64,000 nt of DNA from Methanosarcina mazei S-6 (GCF_000970205.1 NZ_CP009512.1:1116001-1180000); one strand, 5' to 3'. Positions 55,256 to 64,000 are shown, counted from the stretch's first letter. Notes: generated by a model from the sequence alone, not told the origin. Numbers and translations are program-made.

Positions 55256-56206
55256 TTAATTCCCTCTATAAATTGCACCCAGACATTCACGCGCTTCATT
55301 TATCAGGTAATTCCTGTAATCTCCCTGGTGAAGCCTTGCGGAACGGAGCAGCCCTATACTCATGAAAAAAGGCAAAATTCCGGTAATGCTGTAAAAGTCC
55401 TTTTCCCCGCGGCTGTACTCCCAGAGGAAGTTTCCTATATAGGGCTCGGCTTTCCAGCCTCCCCCTTTGTGCAATTCAAATTCATTCTTAAGTTCTGCAG
55501 TAAGGACCCCGAGGTCTCTTATGGGATGTGCCTCAAACCATGAGCTCTCAAAATCGATGGCATAGGGCTTTTCTTTGCAAAAAATATAATTTGAAGGAGT
55601 AACGTCCCTGTGGACCATACAGCCATGATCCCGGTCGAGCAATGAACTGTACCACCATTCTCCCAGAAGTTTATTGAAAGTCTCTCTCGTGCCGTAATCA
55701 AGTTTAAGGTGGTCCAGAACATCATGAAAGTTTCTGAACTCATTTTCTTTATTGTAAGAAGACTTTGTATTGTCATGTAGATTCCTGAGCATGTGAGCCA
55801 CAGCAGACAGCCTTCCGTAAAGGTCTTCTTCGCGTTTAAGGTACCAGCCAAGAGATTTTCCGGGTATGTGTTCGGTTACAAGGACACAATTGAAGTCTTT
55901 TCTTACTGCAAGAGGCTTTGCAACATTTATTATCGAAGCTGCTTTTTTCAGGTTCCTGTACTCGTTCATCATGCCTTTATAGGGATTGTATGCTTTCAGC
56001 TTGCCTGTCGGTTCGGCAAAGAACTTTGCCATTACGCTGAAATGTTCCCCTTTAAACTGATACCTGCAAACAGTGTGGGAAGAGTTGTATTTAAAAACGT
56101 TTACACAGCATTTTTTATCCCGAATCCTATTTGCAACAACCTCTTCTACAAGCCAGTCCCTGAACGGGTCTCCAGGGTTTAAAGTGTTAACATGGCTATT
56201 TGCCAC
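55256..56206 (-). CDS. Kinase-like protein (APH/RIO-type fold)
   Basis: 316 residues with a protein-kinase-like catalytic loop HRDVTPSN at residues 199-206 and a metal-binding DFE at about 218-220. The N-terminal lobe is less typical, so this is closer to atypical small-molecule or Bud32/RIO-like kinases than to Ser/Thr kinases. Start GTG 56206 with GGGGTAAG. It lies upstream of the HAD paralogues on the same strand and might share their promoter. Substrate unknown. Confidence 0.78.
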   Translation of the reverse strand: MANSHVNTLNPGDPFRDWLVEEVVANRIRDKKCCVNVFKYNSSHTVCRYQFKGEHFSVMAKFFAEPTGKLKAYNPYKGMMNEYRNLKKAASIINVAKPLAVRKDFNCVLVTEHIPGKSLGWYLKREEDLYGRLSAVAHMLRNLHDNTKSSYNKENEFRNFHDVLDHLKLDYGTRETFNKLLGEWWYSSLLDRDHGCMVHRDVTPSNYIFCKEKPYAIDFESSWFEAHPIRDLGVLTAELKNEFELHKGGGWKAEPYIGNFLWEYSRGEKDFYSITGILPFFMSIGLLRSARLHQGDYRNYLINEARECLGAIYRGN

Positions 56207-56932
56207 TTCAACTTACCCCCATTTTTCCAGAAACAATATCGACAGTCTTTTGCTTCATAGTCATCTCTAACTTAAGCGGCTATATCTCCCAGCTTAAAGT
56301 CTATGCTATATTTCCTGACTTAAGCGGTTACATCTCCTAACTTGAAGTCTATGCTACATATCCTAACTTAAAGTCTATAATTCTAAATTTAAATCATTAT
56401 AATCCTGAATTTTGATAGTATTGTGGATAAATACAGGGCATGAAACCTTACCTGATTATGAAAGCAGACATCCACACAGGCATTTAATGAAATTCAGATC
56501 GGCATAAACCTCAGTATCTCGAAAGATGGAGTAATAAAAGGTATTATGATCAAAACATATGAAATCAAACATAACCAGCTACATAGCTTGTTTTCCGGTT
56601 TTAAATCTTCAATACTGCCAGAAGTATACTATAGCCTGTGTATCTTATATTATTGTTGGTGTTTCAATAAATGTTTTTATCTACCTTTCAAAAGCAGGCC
56701 CGCCGACATCAGCTATGTTATTGCCGGACCAGCTATGTTATGGTGTGTGTTTTTGCCGGTAAGCTCTGTAAGGCGAGCTGCTCAGTTCGATCTTTACTAT
56801 CCATTTTTTCCTATTTTCTACTCTGAAAATACGTATCCGGAATGATAAATGATTATTTATAAAAGAAAACTCTAAAGTTTTAACCTTAATAAACGGCAAT
56901 CTACAGGTTACAATATTCATAGAGCTGTTAAC
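56207..56932. other. Divergent intergenic region with composite repeats
   Basis: About 725 bases between the two kinase-like genes. Bases 56271-56387 contain alternating A and B units described separately. Further downstream several frames of 65-100 codons lack start signals. No tRNA recognised. Confidence 0.45.
56271..56387. repeat. Alternating A-B-A-B-B direct repeats
   Basis: Unit A (CTTAAGCGGYTAYATCTCC, 22 bases) at 56271 and 56319, and unit B (CTTAAAGTCTATGCTAYAT, 26 bases) at 56293, 56341 and, degraded, 56367. The composite period is 48 bases. The array begins 65 bases upstream of the minus-strand kinase-like start. Confidence 0.7.
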
Positions 56933-57850
56933 GTGATTAAATTCCCTGATGAAATCCCTGACTCCTGTAAATGGCAAAAAGTCGAGCCCATTAACAGGGG
57001 GTGGTCAGATGATCAGAAATATTATGTCCGAACTACAGACGGCAGAGAACTATTACTCCGAGTATCGGACGTCTCGCAATACGAGAACAGAAAACGGGAC
57101 TTTGAAGCAATAAAACAGCTTGATAAGCTTGATATTTTGATATCGCATCCGGTTGATTTTGGAATTTGTAATAACGGAAAATCAGTGTACTCTTTGCTAA
57201 CCTGGATTAAAGGTAAGGATGCAGAATATCTTCTTCCGAGACTTGACAGAAAAGAGCAATACCAGTTTGGAGTTAAAGCGGGTGAAATCTTAAAAATAAT
57301 ACATCAAGTATCTACGGCAAAAAATCAAATCTCATGGTCGGAGCGGTTTAATCGGAAAATAAACAGAAATATTGCCGCTTATGAAGCTTGCGGGATTCGT
57401 CTGAAGGGAGCAGAGAAGATAATTGAATACATAGAACAGAACCGGTATTTGCTGGATAATCGGCCTCAGTGTTTTCAACATGGTGACTATCATGCCGGAA
57501 ATATGATTATTACAGAGTCTGGAGAGCTGGGAATTATTGATTTTAACAGAGTTGATTATGGTGACCCCTGGGAAGAATTCAACCGTATTACATGGTGTGC
57601 GGATATAAGTGCCTCATTTGCTTCAGGACGCATAAATGGATATTTTGAACACGATGTACCTGCTTTATTTTTCAGATTAATGGCTTTATATATTGCAAGT
57701 AACCAGCTTTCATCAATTCCCTGGGCAATTCAATTTGGATAGAAAGAAGTCAACACAATGCTCAGGCAAGCCGAAACCGTTTTGAAATGGTATGATGGAT
57801 TTGAAACATTCATACCAGAATGGTATAGTTCAAAAAATAACAGGAATTAA
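56933..57850 (+). CDS. APH-family phosphotransferase with in-frame UAG (possible pyrrolysine codon)
   Basis: An aminoglycoside-phosphotransferase-fold protein. The catalytic loop is HGDYHAGN (residues 183-190), with metal-binding D203 in IIDFN and the GDPWEEF segment. The frame meets TAG at 57740-57742 (residue 270) but continues open for another 35 codons to TAA at 57848-57850. The extra residues (KEVNTMLRQAETVLKWYDG and an IPEWY end) look like the C-terminal helix expected of this family. In Methanosarcina UAG can be read as pyrrolysine, and no other complete gene I checked in this window ends in TAG. The alternative is a stop at 57742 (269 residues) or a nonsense mutation. Start GTG 56933; weak ribosome site. 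Confidence 0.75.
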
Positions 57851-57903
57851 GGAACATTGAAATTTAAAAGAAACATTGAAATTTAATAAAGCCTGAATTG
57901 TTT
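57851..57903 (+). terminator. Bidirectional hairpin between the UAG kinase gene and ahbC
   Basis: AAGCCTGAA pairs with TTCAGGCTT around a short loop (about 57890-57911), the right arm overlapping the ahbC stop. An AACATTGAAATTTAA repeat occurs twice just upstream. It would terminate both converging transcripts. Confidence 0.6.
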
Positions 57904-59103
57904 TCAGGCTTCATCGTATCCTATTTCTTCTTTTGTAAGATAGCAAGCCGGGTCATCCGCCCATACGTTTCCGTATACTGCTTCGGCTCTTACCCTGAAG
58001 TTTCCGTTGCATACATCAAACCATTTGCATTTTGCACATCGGTCTCCGTTAGCCTGGATGAGGGGCTTCCTGTACTTGAGCCCTGCCATAAGTTCGTCAC
58101 TGAGGTCGGTCCAGATCTCGCTGAAAGGTCTTTCCCGCACATTTCCGAAGGAGTAGTGCCTCCAGAACTGGTCGGCGTGGACCGAACCGTCCCAGGAAAC
58201 GCATCCTATCCCTATTCCTGAGGAATTTCCCTGGTTCATTGAAAGGAGCTCAAAAATTTCGGCAGCCCTTTCAGGGTTTTCTTTCAGCATTTTCAGGTAA
58301 ATGTAGGGGCCGTCGCAGTGGTTGTCCACGGTAAGTACTTCTGCAGGGAAGCCTTTTTCGTGCAGTTCCCTGGTCTTTTGCATGATCAGGTCAACAGCCT
58401 TTCTGGAATCTTCAAGAGAGAGGTCTTCATCCACCATTTTCGAGCCCCTGCCGGCATAGACAAGGTGGTAAAAGCAGATCCTGGGGATATTTTCTTTCTC
58501 AAGAAGGTCAAAGATCGCAGGAATATCCTTTACATTTTGTTTGTTGATTGTAAAGCGAAGACCTACCTTTATGCCTTCTTCCTGGCAGTTGTACAGGCCC
58601 CTGAGAGCCGCATCAAAAGCTCCAGACATGCCCCTGAATTTATCGTTAGTCTCCCTTATGCCGTCAAGCGAGATCCCCACATAAGAAAGCCCGACTTCCT
58701 TTAGCTTTTTTGCCAGGTCCTTATCAATGAGGGTGCCATTTGTTGAGATTACAGCTCTCATACCTTTTTCGCGGGCATAGGCTGCAAGTTCGGGCAGGTC
58801 CTTTCGAATAGTGGGCTCGCCACCCGAAAAGAGCATAACCGGGGACCCAAAAGCTGCAAGGTCATCGATAAGGGCTTTTCCTTCTTCTGTTGAGAGCTCG
58901 TTTTTGAACTCTTCATCCTTTGCCTGAGCGTAACAGTGGACACACTTCAGGTTGCAGCGGCGGGTCATGTTCCAGACCACAACCGGCTTTTTATCTTTTG
59001 AAAACTGCAGAAGGTGAGAGGGGAGCTTCTTTGAGTCCCTTCCATAACGAAGGGCGTCAGAAGGTTCCACGGTTCCGCAGTAAAGTTTTGAAATTCCTAT
59101 CAT
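57904..59103 (-). CDS. ahbC: AhbC-type radical SAM protein (12,18-didecarboxysiroheme deacetylase)
   Basis: A 399-residue radical SAM/SPASM-type enzyme. The [4Fe-4S] SAM motif is C-X3-C-X2-C (RRCNLKCVHCY), and a C-terminal cysteine cluster (CAKCKWFDVC and a later C) should bind an auxiliary cluster. The opening MIGISKLYCGTVEPSDALRYGR matches AhbC, which removes acetyl side chains from didecarboxysiroheme to give Fe-coproporphyrin III in the alternative heme pathway. SUMT and a HemD-like gene lie upstream on the same strand, supporting this. AhbD is a related family, less likely here. Confidence 0.87.
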   Translation of the reverse strand: MIGISKLYCGTVEPSDALRYGRDSKKLPSHLLQFSKDKKPVVVWNMTRRCNLKCVHCYAQAKDEEFKNELSTEEGKALIDDLAAFGSPVMLFSGGEPTIRKDLPELAAYAREKGMRAVISTNGTLIDKDLAKKLKEVGLSYVGISLDGIRETNDKFRGMSGAFDAALRGLYNCQEEGIKVGLRFTINKQNVKDIPAIFDLLEKENIPRICFYHLVYAGRGSKMVDEDLSLEDSRKAVDLIMQKTRELHEKGFPAEVLTVDNHCDGPYIYLKMLKENPERAAEIFELLSMNQGNSSGIGIGCVSWDGSVHADQFWRHYSFGNVRERPFSEIWTDLSDELMAGLKYRKPLIQANGDRCAKCKWFDVCNGNFRVRAEAVYGNVWADDPACYLTKEEIGYDEA

Positions 59104-59213
59104 ATTGATCCTTAAAAGTGAGATTGTTTTCCAGAACCAGATTGTTCCACAGAACTATAATAAATATTGTTTTTTAACTGGAAATATTTTTAACCGGCTC
59201 TGGAACCGACTTT

Positions 59214-60005
59214 TCAGAACTCTTTCTTCATAGCCTTTATAAGGGCTTCAAAGGTGAACTCATCAGGGATCACGTTTGCATTGACCCCGTGTTTTTTCAG
59301 GGTATTTCCTGTCGGAGTCCCAATTGCGCCCACAACAGCCCTGCTGAGAATTTCTTTTACAGCTTCTGAAGCTCCCAGGTTTTCTGCGTGCTTCATAAAT
59401 CCCCTGACCATCATAGAGCTTGTAAAGGCAAAGGCGTCAACCTCTCCCGAAAGGGTGCGCTCTATGAGCTCTTTCTGGGCTGCTCCTTCAGGGATGCTGA
59501 GAGTATATACATGGGTCTCGTAAACCGTTGCCCCACATTTTTCAAGGCCGTCTATTAAGAGTTTTGCCCCATAAGCGCTCCTTGCAAGGTCAACAGTTTT
59601 TCCTTTCACTTCAGGACAGAGAGCTTCTACGATTCCCTCGGAACTGTAATCCGCAGGCATGAAGGAGTTCTCAATTCCTATTCTCACAAGCTCTTTTTCC
59701 GTGTTGGGACCGATTGCTATTACTTTTCTTTTTTTAAGGGCTGTGATGAAGTTTTTCTTTTCATCTTCCGTTAGTTTATCCAGTGTGAAAGTTATCCCGT
59801 TTGCACTTGTGAAAACAACGTAGTCCGAAGTCCCGTCAATGACCCTCTGAATAAAAGGCTCGAAACCGTCATCTTTTATGCCTTCAAGCTTTATCATCGG
59901 GACACATAAAGGCTCAAATCCATAGTCCCTGGCAATAGCTTCGGATTTTTCGCGGTAACTTTCCGGCCTCATGATCGCAAGCACGGGAATTTTCTCTTCT
60001 GCCAT
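59214..60005 (-). CDS. hemD: Uroporphyrinogen-III synthase
   Basis: 263 residues from ATG 60005 (AGGAGAAAG upstream; an in-frame start at 60023 is possible). HemD is poorly conserved, but the two-domain pattern with the LAIMRPESYR start, VVFTSANGITFTLDKL and AFTSSMMVRGFM, GAIGTPTGNTLKKHG segments fits. It closes hydroxymethylbilane into uroporphyrinogen III, feeding the next enzyme. Cotranscribed with the SUMT gene. Confidence 0.88.
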   Translation of the reverse strand: MAEEKIPVLAIMRPESYREKSEAIARDYGFEPLCVPMIKLEGIKDDGFEPFIQRVIDGTSDYVVFTSANGITFTLDKLTEDEKKNFITALKKRKVIAIGPNTEKELVRIGIENSFMPADYSSEGIVEALCPEVKGKTVDLARSAYGAKLLIDGLEKCGATVYETHVYTLSIPEGAAQKELIERTLSGEVDAFAFTSSMMVRGFMKHAENLGASEAVKEILSRAVVGAIGTPTGNTLKKHGVNANVIPDEFTFEALIKAMKKEF

Positions 60006-60032
60006 ATTTCTTTCTCCTGTCACTTCAGCAAG

Positions 60033-60800
60033 TTAAAACTCAGCCCCTGTAAGCTGTTCCCCTAGAATTTCGTGCAGGTTAACTACCTCTCCTACGACTG
60101 TGATGGCAGGGGCTTTTACTTTTCTCTCTTCCGCCAGGTCGGCGATATTTTCAAGGGTGCCCACGGTTACCCTCTGGTCAGGCCGGGTTCCCCTTTCAAT
60201 GACTGCCACAGGGGTTTCAGGGTCTTTGCCGTGCTTTATGAGCTCTTCTGCATTTCGCCTGAGCATCTTTACGCCCATGAAGATTACAATGGTTCCGTTA
60301 AACTTTGCCAGAGTCTTCCAGTCGAGTCCGCTTTCTTCCTTTGTTGGGTCTTCGTGGCCGGTTATGAAAGTAACCATTGAAGTGCTTTCCCTGTGGGTTA
60401 CAGGAATTCCGGCGTAGGCAGGCACTGCGATTGCGGAAGTGATCCCTGGCACGACTTCAAATTCTATACCTTCTGCTACAAGTACCTCGGCTTCCTCTCC
60501 TCCTCTTCCGAAAACGTAAGGGTCTCCCCCTTTCAGGCGGACTACCATTTTACCCTCTTTTGCTTTCCGCACAAGTACATCGTTGATCTCAGACTGAGTC
60601 ATGGTATGGTTGCCCGCATATTTTCCTACATCAATTTTTTCTGCGGTTTCCGGCATTGAGCTTAAAATTGTTTTTCCCGGAAGCTGGTCATAGATTATGA
60701 CTTCAGCACTGTCGATCAGCCGGCGGGCTTTCAGGGTAAGAAGCTCAGGGTCACCTGGACCGGAACCCACAAGATAGACTTTTCCGTAATTTCCTGACAT
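60033..60800 (-). CDS. cobA: Uroporphyrinogen-III C-methyltransferase (SUMT)
   Basis: 255 residues of the precorrin methylase family. The N-terminal VYLVGSGPGDPELLTLKA and the VVRLKGGDPYVFGRGGEEA loop are diagnostic. It methylates uroporphyrinogen III at C2 and C7 to precorrin-2, the branch point for siroheme, heme via Ahb, cobalamin and F430. First gene of the cluster, with hemD 28 bases downstream. Confidence 0.95.
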   Translation of the reverse strand: MSGNYGKVYLVGSGPGDPELLTLKARRLIDSAEVIIYDQLPGKTILSSMPETAEKIDVGKYAGNHTMTQSEINDVLVRKAKEGKMVVRLKGGDPYVFGRGGEEAEVLVAEGIEFEVVPGITSAIAVPAYAGIPVTHRESTSMVTFITGHEDPTKEESGLDWKTLAKFNGTIVIFMGVKMLRRNAEELIKHGKDPETPVAVIERGTRPDQRVTVGTLENIADLAEERKVKAPAITVVGEVVNLHEILGEQLTGAEF

Positions 60801-61253
60801 GTAACAACGGTTCCTTTTTTCTTTATTTATAATTGGTGATGGATTCTTCTTTGATGAATAATTCTCTTCATATACACCCAGGGAGATTATTCGTACCCGA
60901 ATGGAATTTTTCCATAGCAGGCAGCTTCTGGGGAAGGTAAGATTCTTAGAAGAGATGTTAACAGAAATGCAAATCTGTAGGTTTTAAAGAGCTTTTATAA
61001 TAAATAGTATCCCATCTTTATGCAGATTTATTACATATCTTCTATATATTATATCTCATATTTTTGTAATTCAATATCAATCACACCTGTTCACTGCGTA
61101 TACTGAAAAAGTACCTGCAGATGGGCAGGAATCAATAAATACCCCTGATGTAATTATGAGTCCTTTATTACCAGCCAGTTTATCACAAATGGCCGTTTTA
61201 TCATAAATGAATGGTCATCACATCAGTATTCAGCATAAATCAGTGAGTTCATC
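60801..61253. other. Divergent intergenic region between SUMT and RNase Z
   Basis: About 450 bases, no gene supported. TATA-like TATTATATC near 61046 and GTGAG before ATG 61254. Confidence 0.5.
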
Positions 61254-62171
61254 ATGCTTCGCATTATTTTTCTCGGCACTGGAGGCTCTCTCCCGACCCG
61301 CAACAGAAACCCGTCTGCAGTGATTGTCAACCTGAAAGGGGAGCTCCTCCTCTTTGACTGTGGTGAAGGAACCCAGCAGCAGATGATGAGGGCAAAGACA
61401 GGAATGATGAGCCTGTCTTCTATTTTTGTCAGCCATTTTCATGCTGACCATTTCCTCGGGATTCCCGGCCTTATTCAAACAATGTCTTTCCTCGGCAGGA
61501 AAGAGCCGCTGACGATTTACGGACCTGAAGGGACAAAGGAGTTCACCGAGGTTTTTAAGGTCCTTGGATATTGCAACCTTAAATACGAAGTCAGAGGTGT
61601 CGAACTGAGTCCTGGGGACATTGTGGAAGGAAAAAATTATGTGGTCCGTGCTCTGAAGACCGAACACAGCACTCCGAGCCTCGGGTATTCTCTTATTGAA
61701 AACCCCAGGCCCGGACGTTTCAACAGGGAAAAGGCAGTAGAGCTTGGAGTTCTTCCTGGACCTCTTTTTGCGAAACTGCAGAAAGGCAACCCTGTAGAAG
61801 TAAATGGAAAGCTTGTAAAGCCCGAAGAAGTTGTGGGAGCTCCAAGGCCCGGAAGGACGGTTGTATACTCAGGAGACACCCGGCCCTGTGAAGCAGTGCT
61901 CGAAGCCAGCAGGGATGCTGATGTCCTGATTCATGATGGCAGTTTTGCAGACGAGATGGCAGGCTGGGCGGAAGAATCCATGCATTCGACAGCAGGCGAG
62001 GTTGCATCTCTCGCTAAAGAAGCCGGAGTCAGGCAACTTGTCCTTACCCATATCAGTTCACGTTATACTGATGATGTGGGACCTATCCTGAATGATTCGA
62101 GAAAAGTATTTGAAAATGTTATTGTAGCCGAAGACCTGATGGAACTTGAAGTCCCTTACAGACCTGATTGA
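61254..62171 (+). CDS. rnz: Ribonuclease Z (tRNA 3'-processing endonuclease)
   Basis: 305 residues of the metallo-beta-lactamase fold, short form. The zinc-binding motif is SHFHADHFLG, with further ligands in VYSGDTRP and VLTHISSRY. It cuts tRNA precursors just after the discriminator base. No tRNA gene is nearby. Monocistronic. Confidence 0.95.
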   Translation: MLRIIFLGTGGSLPTRNRNPSAVIVNLKGELLLFDCGEGTQQQMMRAKTGMMSLSSIFVSHFHADHFLGIPGLIQTMSFLGRKEPLTIYGPEGTKEFTEVFKVLGYCNLKYEVRGVELSPGDIVEGKNYVVRALKTEHSTPSLGYSLIENPRPGRFNREKAVELGVLPGPLFAKLQKGNPVEVNGKLVKPEEVVGAPRPGRTVVYSGDTRPCEAVLEASRDADVLIHDGSFADEMAGWAEESMHSTAGEVASLAKEAGVRQLVLTHISSRYTDDVGPILNDSRKVFENVIVAEDLMELEVPYRPD

Positions 62172-62440
62172 GTCCACTGCTGAGGATATTAATAATTTAA
62201 TTTTTAGAAACAAAGATTGAGATTCAGGTTACAGGATTTAAAAAGTAGATTCCAGGTTTAAAAAATGGGTTACAGGATTTAAGGTACAGGATTTAAAAAA
62301 TAGGTTACAGGATTTAAGGTATATGATTTAAAAAGTCGATTCCAGGTTTAAAAAGTAGATTAAATCTCTCTTCAGGAAACAAACCTGTAGAAAGAATCTT
62401 TATTTTATCCGGATTACTTCCCGGCTTTACCATCACCTGT
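62172..62440. repeat. Short direct repeats after rnz
   Basis: Between about 62223 and 62361 a GGTTACAGGATTTAAGGTACAGG-type element (written as GGTTACAGGATTTAAGGTAC plus AGG) and a GATTCCAGGTTTAAAAAGTAG element recur in imperfect copies. No gene is supported. Confidence 0.6.
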
Positions 62441-62701
62441 TCAAACAAGTGTCCAGTCAAGCGGTTTGTCTTCAGAGTTGTAGAGTGTAACTCTCATGGT
62501 CTTATCTTCTATTTCATAAATCGGCCTGATTCCAAGATAAAATGTGTCTCCAGGGTTTATTTCAATATCCCCGTTAACCCTTCCGAAGTACACCCTTCCT
62601 TGTGTGCCTTTTTCTTCAACTGTCACACCTTTCCAGGCCAGATTCTTGATCACACTTATAACACTGCACTCAAAACGGTCGACTTCACGTATTTCACTCA
62701 T
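62441..62701 (-). CDS. Small hypothetical protein (86 aa), predicted beta-rich
   Basis: 86 residues with ATG 62701 and GGGATTCCC upstream. No family is recognised. The sequence has alternating strand-type segments (GRVYFGRVNGDIEINPGDTFYLGI) and a highly charged profile, compatible with a small beta-barrel (OB- or SH3-like), which is a guess. It stands between rnz and the AAA+ gene. Confidence 0.65.
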   Translation of the reverse strand: MSEIREVDRFECSVISVIKNLAWKGVTVEEKGTQGRVYFGRVNGDIEINPGDTFYLGIRPIYEIEDKTMRVTLYNSEDKPLDWTLV

Positions 62702-62954
62702 GGGAATCCCTTTTAAATCTTGTTTCGGATATCGTTAAGACTTTACTGAAATATGGTTTCTGATAGAAAATAATGATCTCCATACATAAAACTATCCCAG
62801 AGGATTCAACGGAAAAAGTATCTTTAATTTTTTTAAATTTTATAAAAAATAATACATAAGAGAGGTGTCTGAAAAAAATAAAATATAAGAGAGGTGTTTG
62901 AAACTTTTTATAAAAAGAAATAGAGGACACTTCTCTTTAATTTATACGTACAGG

Positions 62955-64000
62955 TTATACGTATAGGTGGGTCGGGTCCGGCATGAAATCTTTCCTGCCC
63001 AGTCTTGCAAGGGCTTTTTCAAAGTCTTTGCCGGTGACAATTTCCCTGTCTTCGATAATTGTCTGGTGCAGGGCGGTTTTAAGGATTTTCTCGACAATAT
63101 CCCTTCCGGAAAGCCCTTTCGCTTTCTTTGCGAGTGCCTGAAAATCACACTCTTCGACACCCAGAGGGAAAGTTTTCACATTTGATTCCAGTATATGGAC
63201 GATTTCTTCTTCTCCCGGAAGGACAAACTCTATTTCCTCTTCAAACCTGCTCCTTACTGCAGAGTCCAGGGAATTTATCCGGTTTGTCGAACAGATGGTA
63301 CAGACTCCGTCGCGTTCGATAATCCCATCCATTTCTGTCAGGAGGGCATTTACAATTTCGCTGACATCCCCTCTGAGCTCCTGAAACCTTCTGTCAAGGG
63401 CTATTGCATCAAGCTCATCAATGAAAATTATGCAGGGAGCCATCTCCTCTGCCCTGTCATACAGCTGATGGATCTGGCGGGCTCCGTCTCCCACATATTC
63501 TCCTATCAGCTGGGTGGCTTTGACAGGAATGAGCGGAACATCGGTTTTGTTTGCGAGGGCTTTTGCAAGCATGGTTTTTCCCGTTCCGGAGGGTCCGAAA
63601 AACAGGATGTTTCTTGGCGCCCATTTTCCGAATCGTTCGGGCTCTTCAAGGAAGCGTTCGATCAGCCTGCATTTCTGCTTTGCAAGTTCCTGCCCTATGA
63701 CATCTTCAAATATGACATCGCCTTTAATCTCTGAGGAAGAAGGAATTCCGCTTTCCTCTTCGGTTACTATAATTGAAGTTGAGCTGCCTATCATGGATTC
63801 TGCGGGTTCCACATCTATAATGCGGTATGCAAAGTCAGGGAACATTCTCCTGTCAAAGAGATAGTCCCCTTTGCGGGCGACATATCCGCTCCACTGTTCC
63901 CGTGCATAGAACTCAAATACATCCCTGTTTTCAATAACCGGATACTCTTCCATCATCCCGCTCAGGGGGTATCCTTCAGGTTTCAGGATAAGAAGTTCGG
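62955..64000 (-). CDS. AAA+ ATPase, N-terminus beyond the window edge
   Basis: At least 333 residues. The AAA+ module lies in the C-terminal part: Walker A GPSGTGKTMLA, Walker B IIFIDELDAI, sensor-1 asparagine in CSTNRINSLD and an arginine finger in SRFEEE. The N-terminal part (about 85 residues from an in-frame ATG at 63956) is not recognised. The frame stays open through 64000 without a stop and no ribosome site precedes 63956, so the gene probably starts outside the window. A single AAA module makes it a Cdc48/proteasome-ATPase-like relative, not one of those proteins. Confidence 0.82.
   Translation of the reverse strand, partial: ELLILKPEGYPLSGMMEEYPVIENRDVFEFYAREQWSGYVARKGDYLFDRRMFPDFAYRIIDVEPAESMIGSSTSIIVTEEESGIPSSSEIKGDVIFEDVIGQELAKQKCRLIERFLEEPERFGKWAPRNILFFGPSGTGKTMLAKALANKTDVPLIPVKATQLIGEYVGDGARQIHQLYDRAEEMAPCIIFIDELDAIALDRRFQELRGDVSEIVNALLTEMDGIIERDGVCTICSTNRINSLDSAVRSRFEEEIEFVLPGEEEIVHILESNVKTFPLGVEECDFQALAKKAKGLSGRDIVEKILKTALHQTIIEDREIVTGKDFEKALARLGRKDFMPDPTHLYV

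Overview
The window reads as a chromosomal segment of a methanogenic archaeon of the genus Methanosarcina; I cannot name the species. The grounds are archaeal information genes (L37e next to an LSm protein, RNase Z, archaeal-type ValRS), HMG-CoA reductase for isoprenoid lipids, an archaellum locus with class III-signal archaellins, archaeal CheF, an alternative-heme (Ahb) cluster, a PGF-pre-PGF surface domain, GGTGAT-type ribosome binding sites, and near-absence of TAG stop codons. No rRNA, tRNA, CRISPR array or replication origin was recognised.

Layout. 1-2.6 kb: two divergent modules, each a small sulfite-reductase-like protein (minus) with an HxlR regulator (plus), arising by duplication. 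2.7-5.5 kb: an ADP-forming acyl-CoA synthetase alpha-type protein and an amino-acid dehydrogenase. 6-15 kb: an accessory stretch with an IS200/IS605 element that splits a secreted alpha/beta hydrolase gene exactly at a codon boundary, a PGF-pre-PGF surface protein, an orphan HExxH protein, a secreted double rhodanese, a 267-bp non-autonomous relative of the IS200 element, and an ISH3-like element with a two-frame transposase. 15-20 kb: two MATE exporters enclosing a MarR and a TrmB-like regulator. 21-31 kb: housekeeping genes (YjbQ, PurF, L37e, LSm, ThiD-ThiN, TrpB2, HMG-CoA reductase, DsrE-like).

31.2-40.7 kb is a tight chemotaxis operon (cytoplasmic PAS-PAS receptor, cheW, cheF, cheY, cheB, cheA, cheC, cheD, cheR). 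After a terminator hairpin and a 750-bp AT-rich leader it is followed at 41.5-50 kb by the archaellum operon: two archaellins, arlD-like, arlG, arlF, arlH, arlI, arlJ, then two unassigned membrane proteins. CheF would link CheY-P and CheC/CheD to the ArlH/ArlI/ArlJ motor. 50-64 kb holds valS, two paralogous HAD hydrolases beside a kinase-like protein, a second kinase-like gene interrupted by an in-frame UAG (a pyrrolysine-codon candidate), a siroheme/heme cluster (SUMT, HemD-like, AhbC), RNase Z, a small unknown protein and an AAA+ ATPase running off the right edge.

Intergenic regions carry many short tandem duplications (13-48 bp units), some repeating the last codons of the adjacent gene. 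The observations most worth checking are the in-frame UAG kinase, the precise IS200 split gene with its hairpin-conserving short relative, the duplicated sulfite reductase/HxlR modules with shared candidate operators, the cysteine-rich CheD extension, and the extra archaellum-locus genes.
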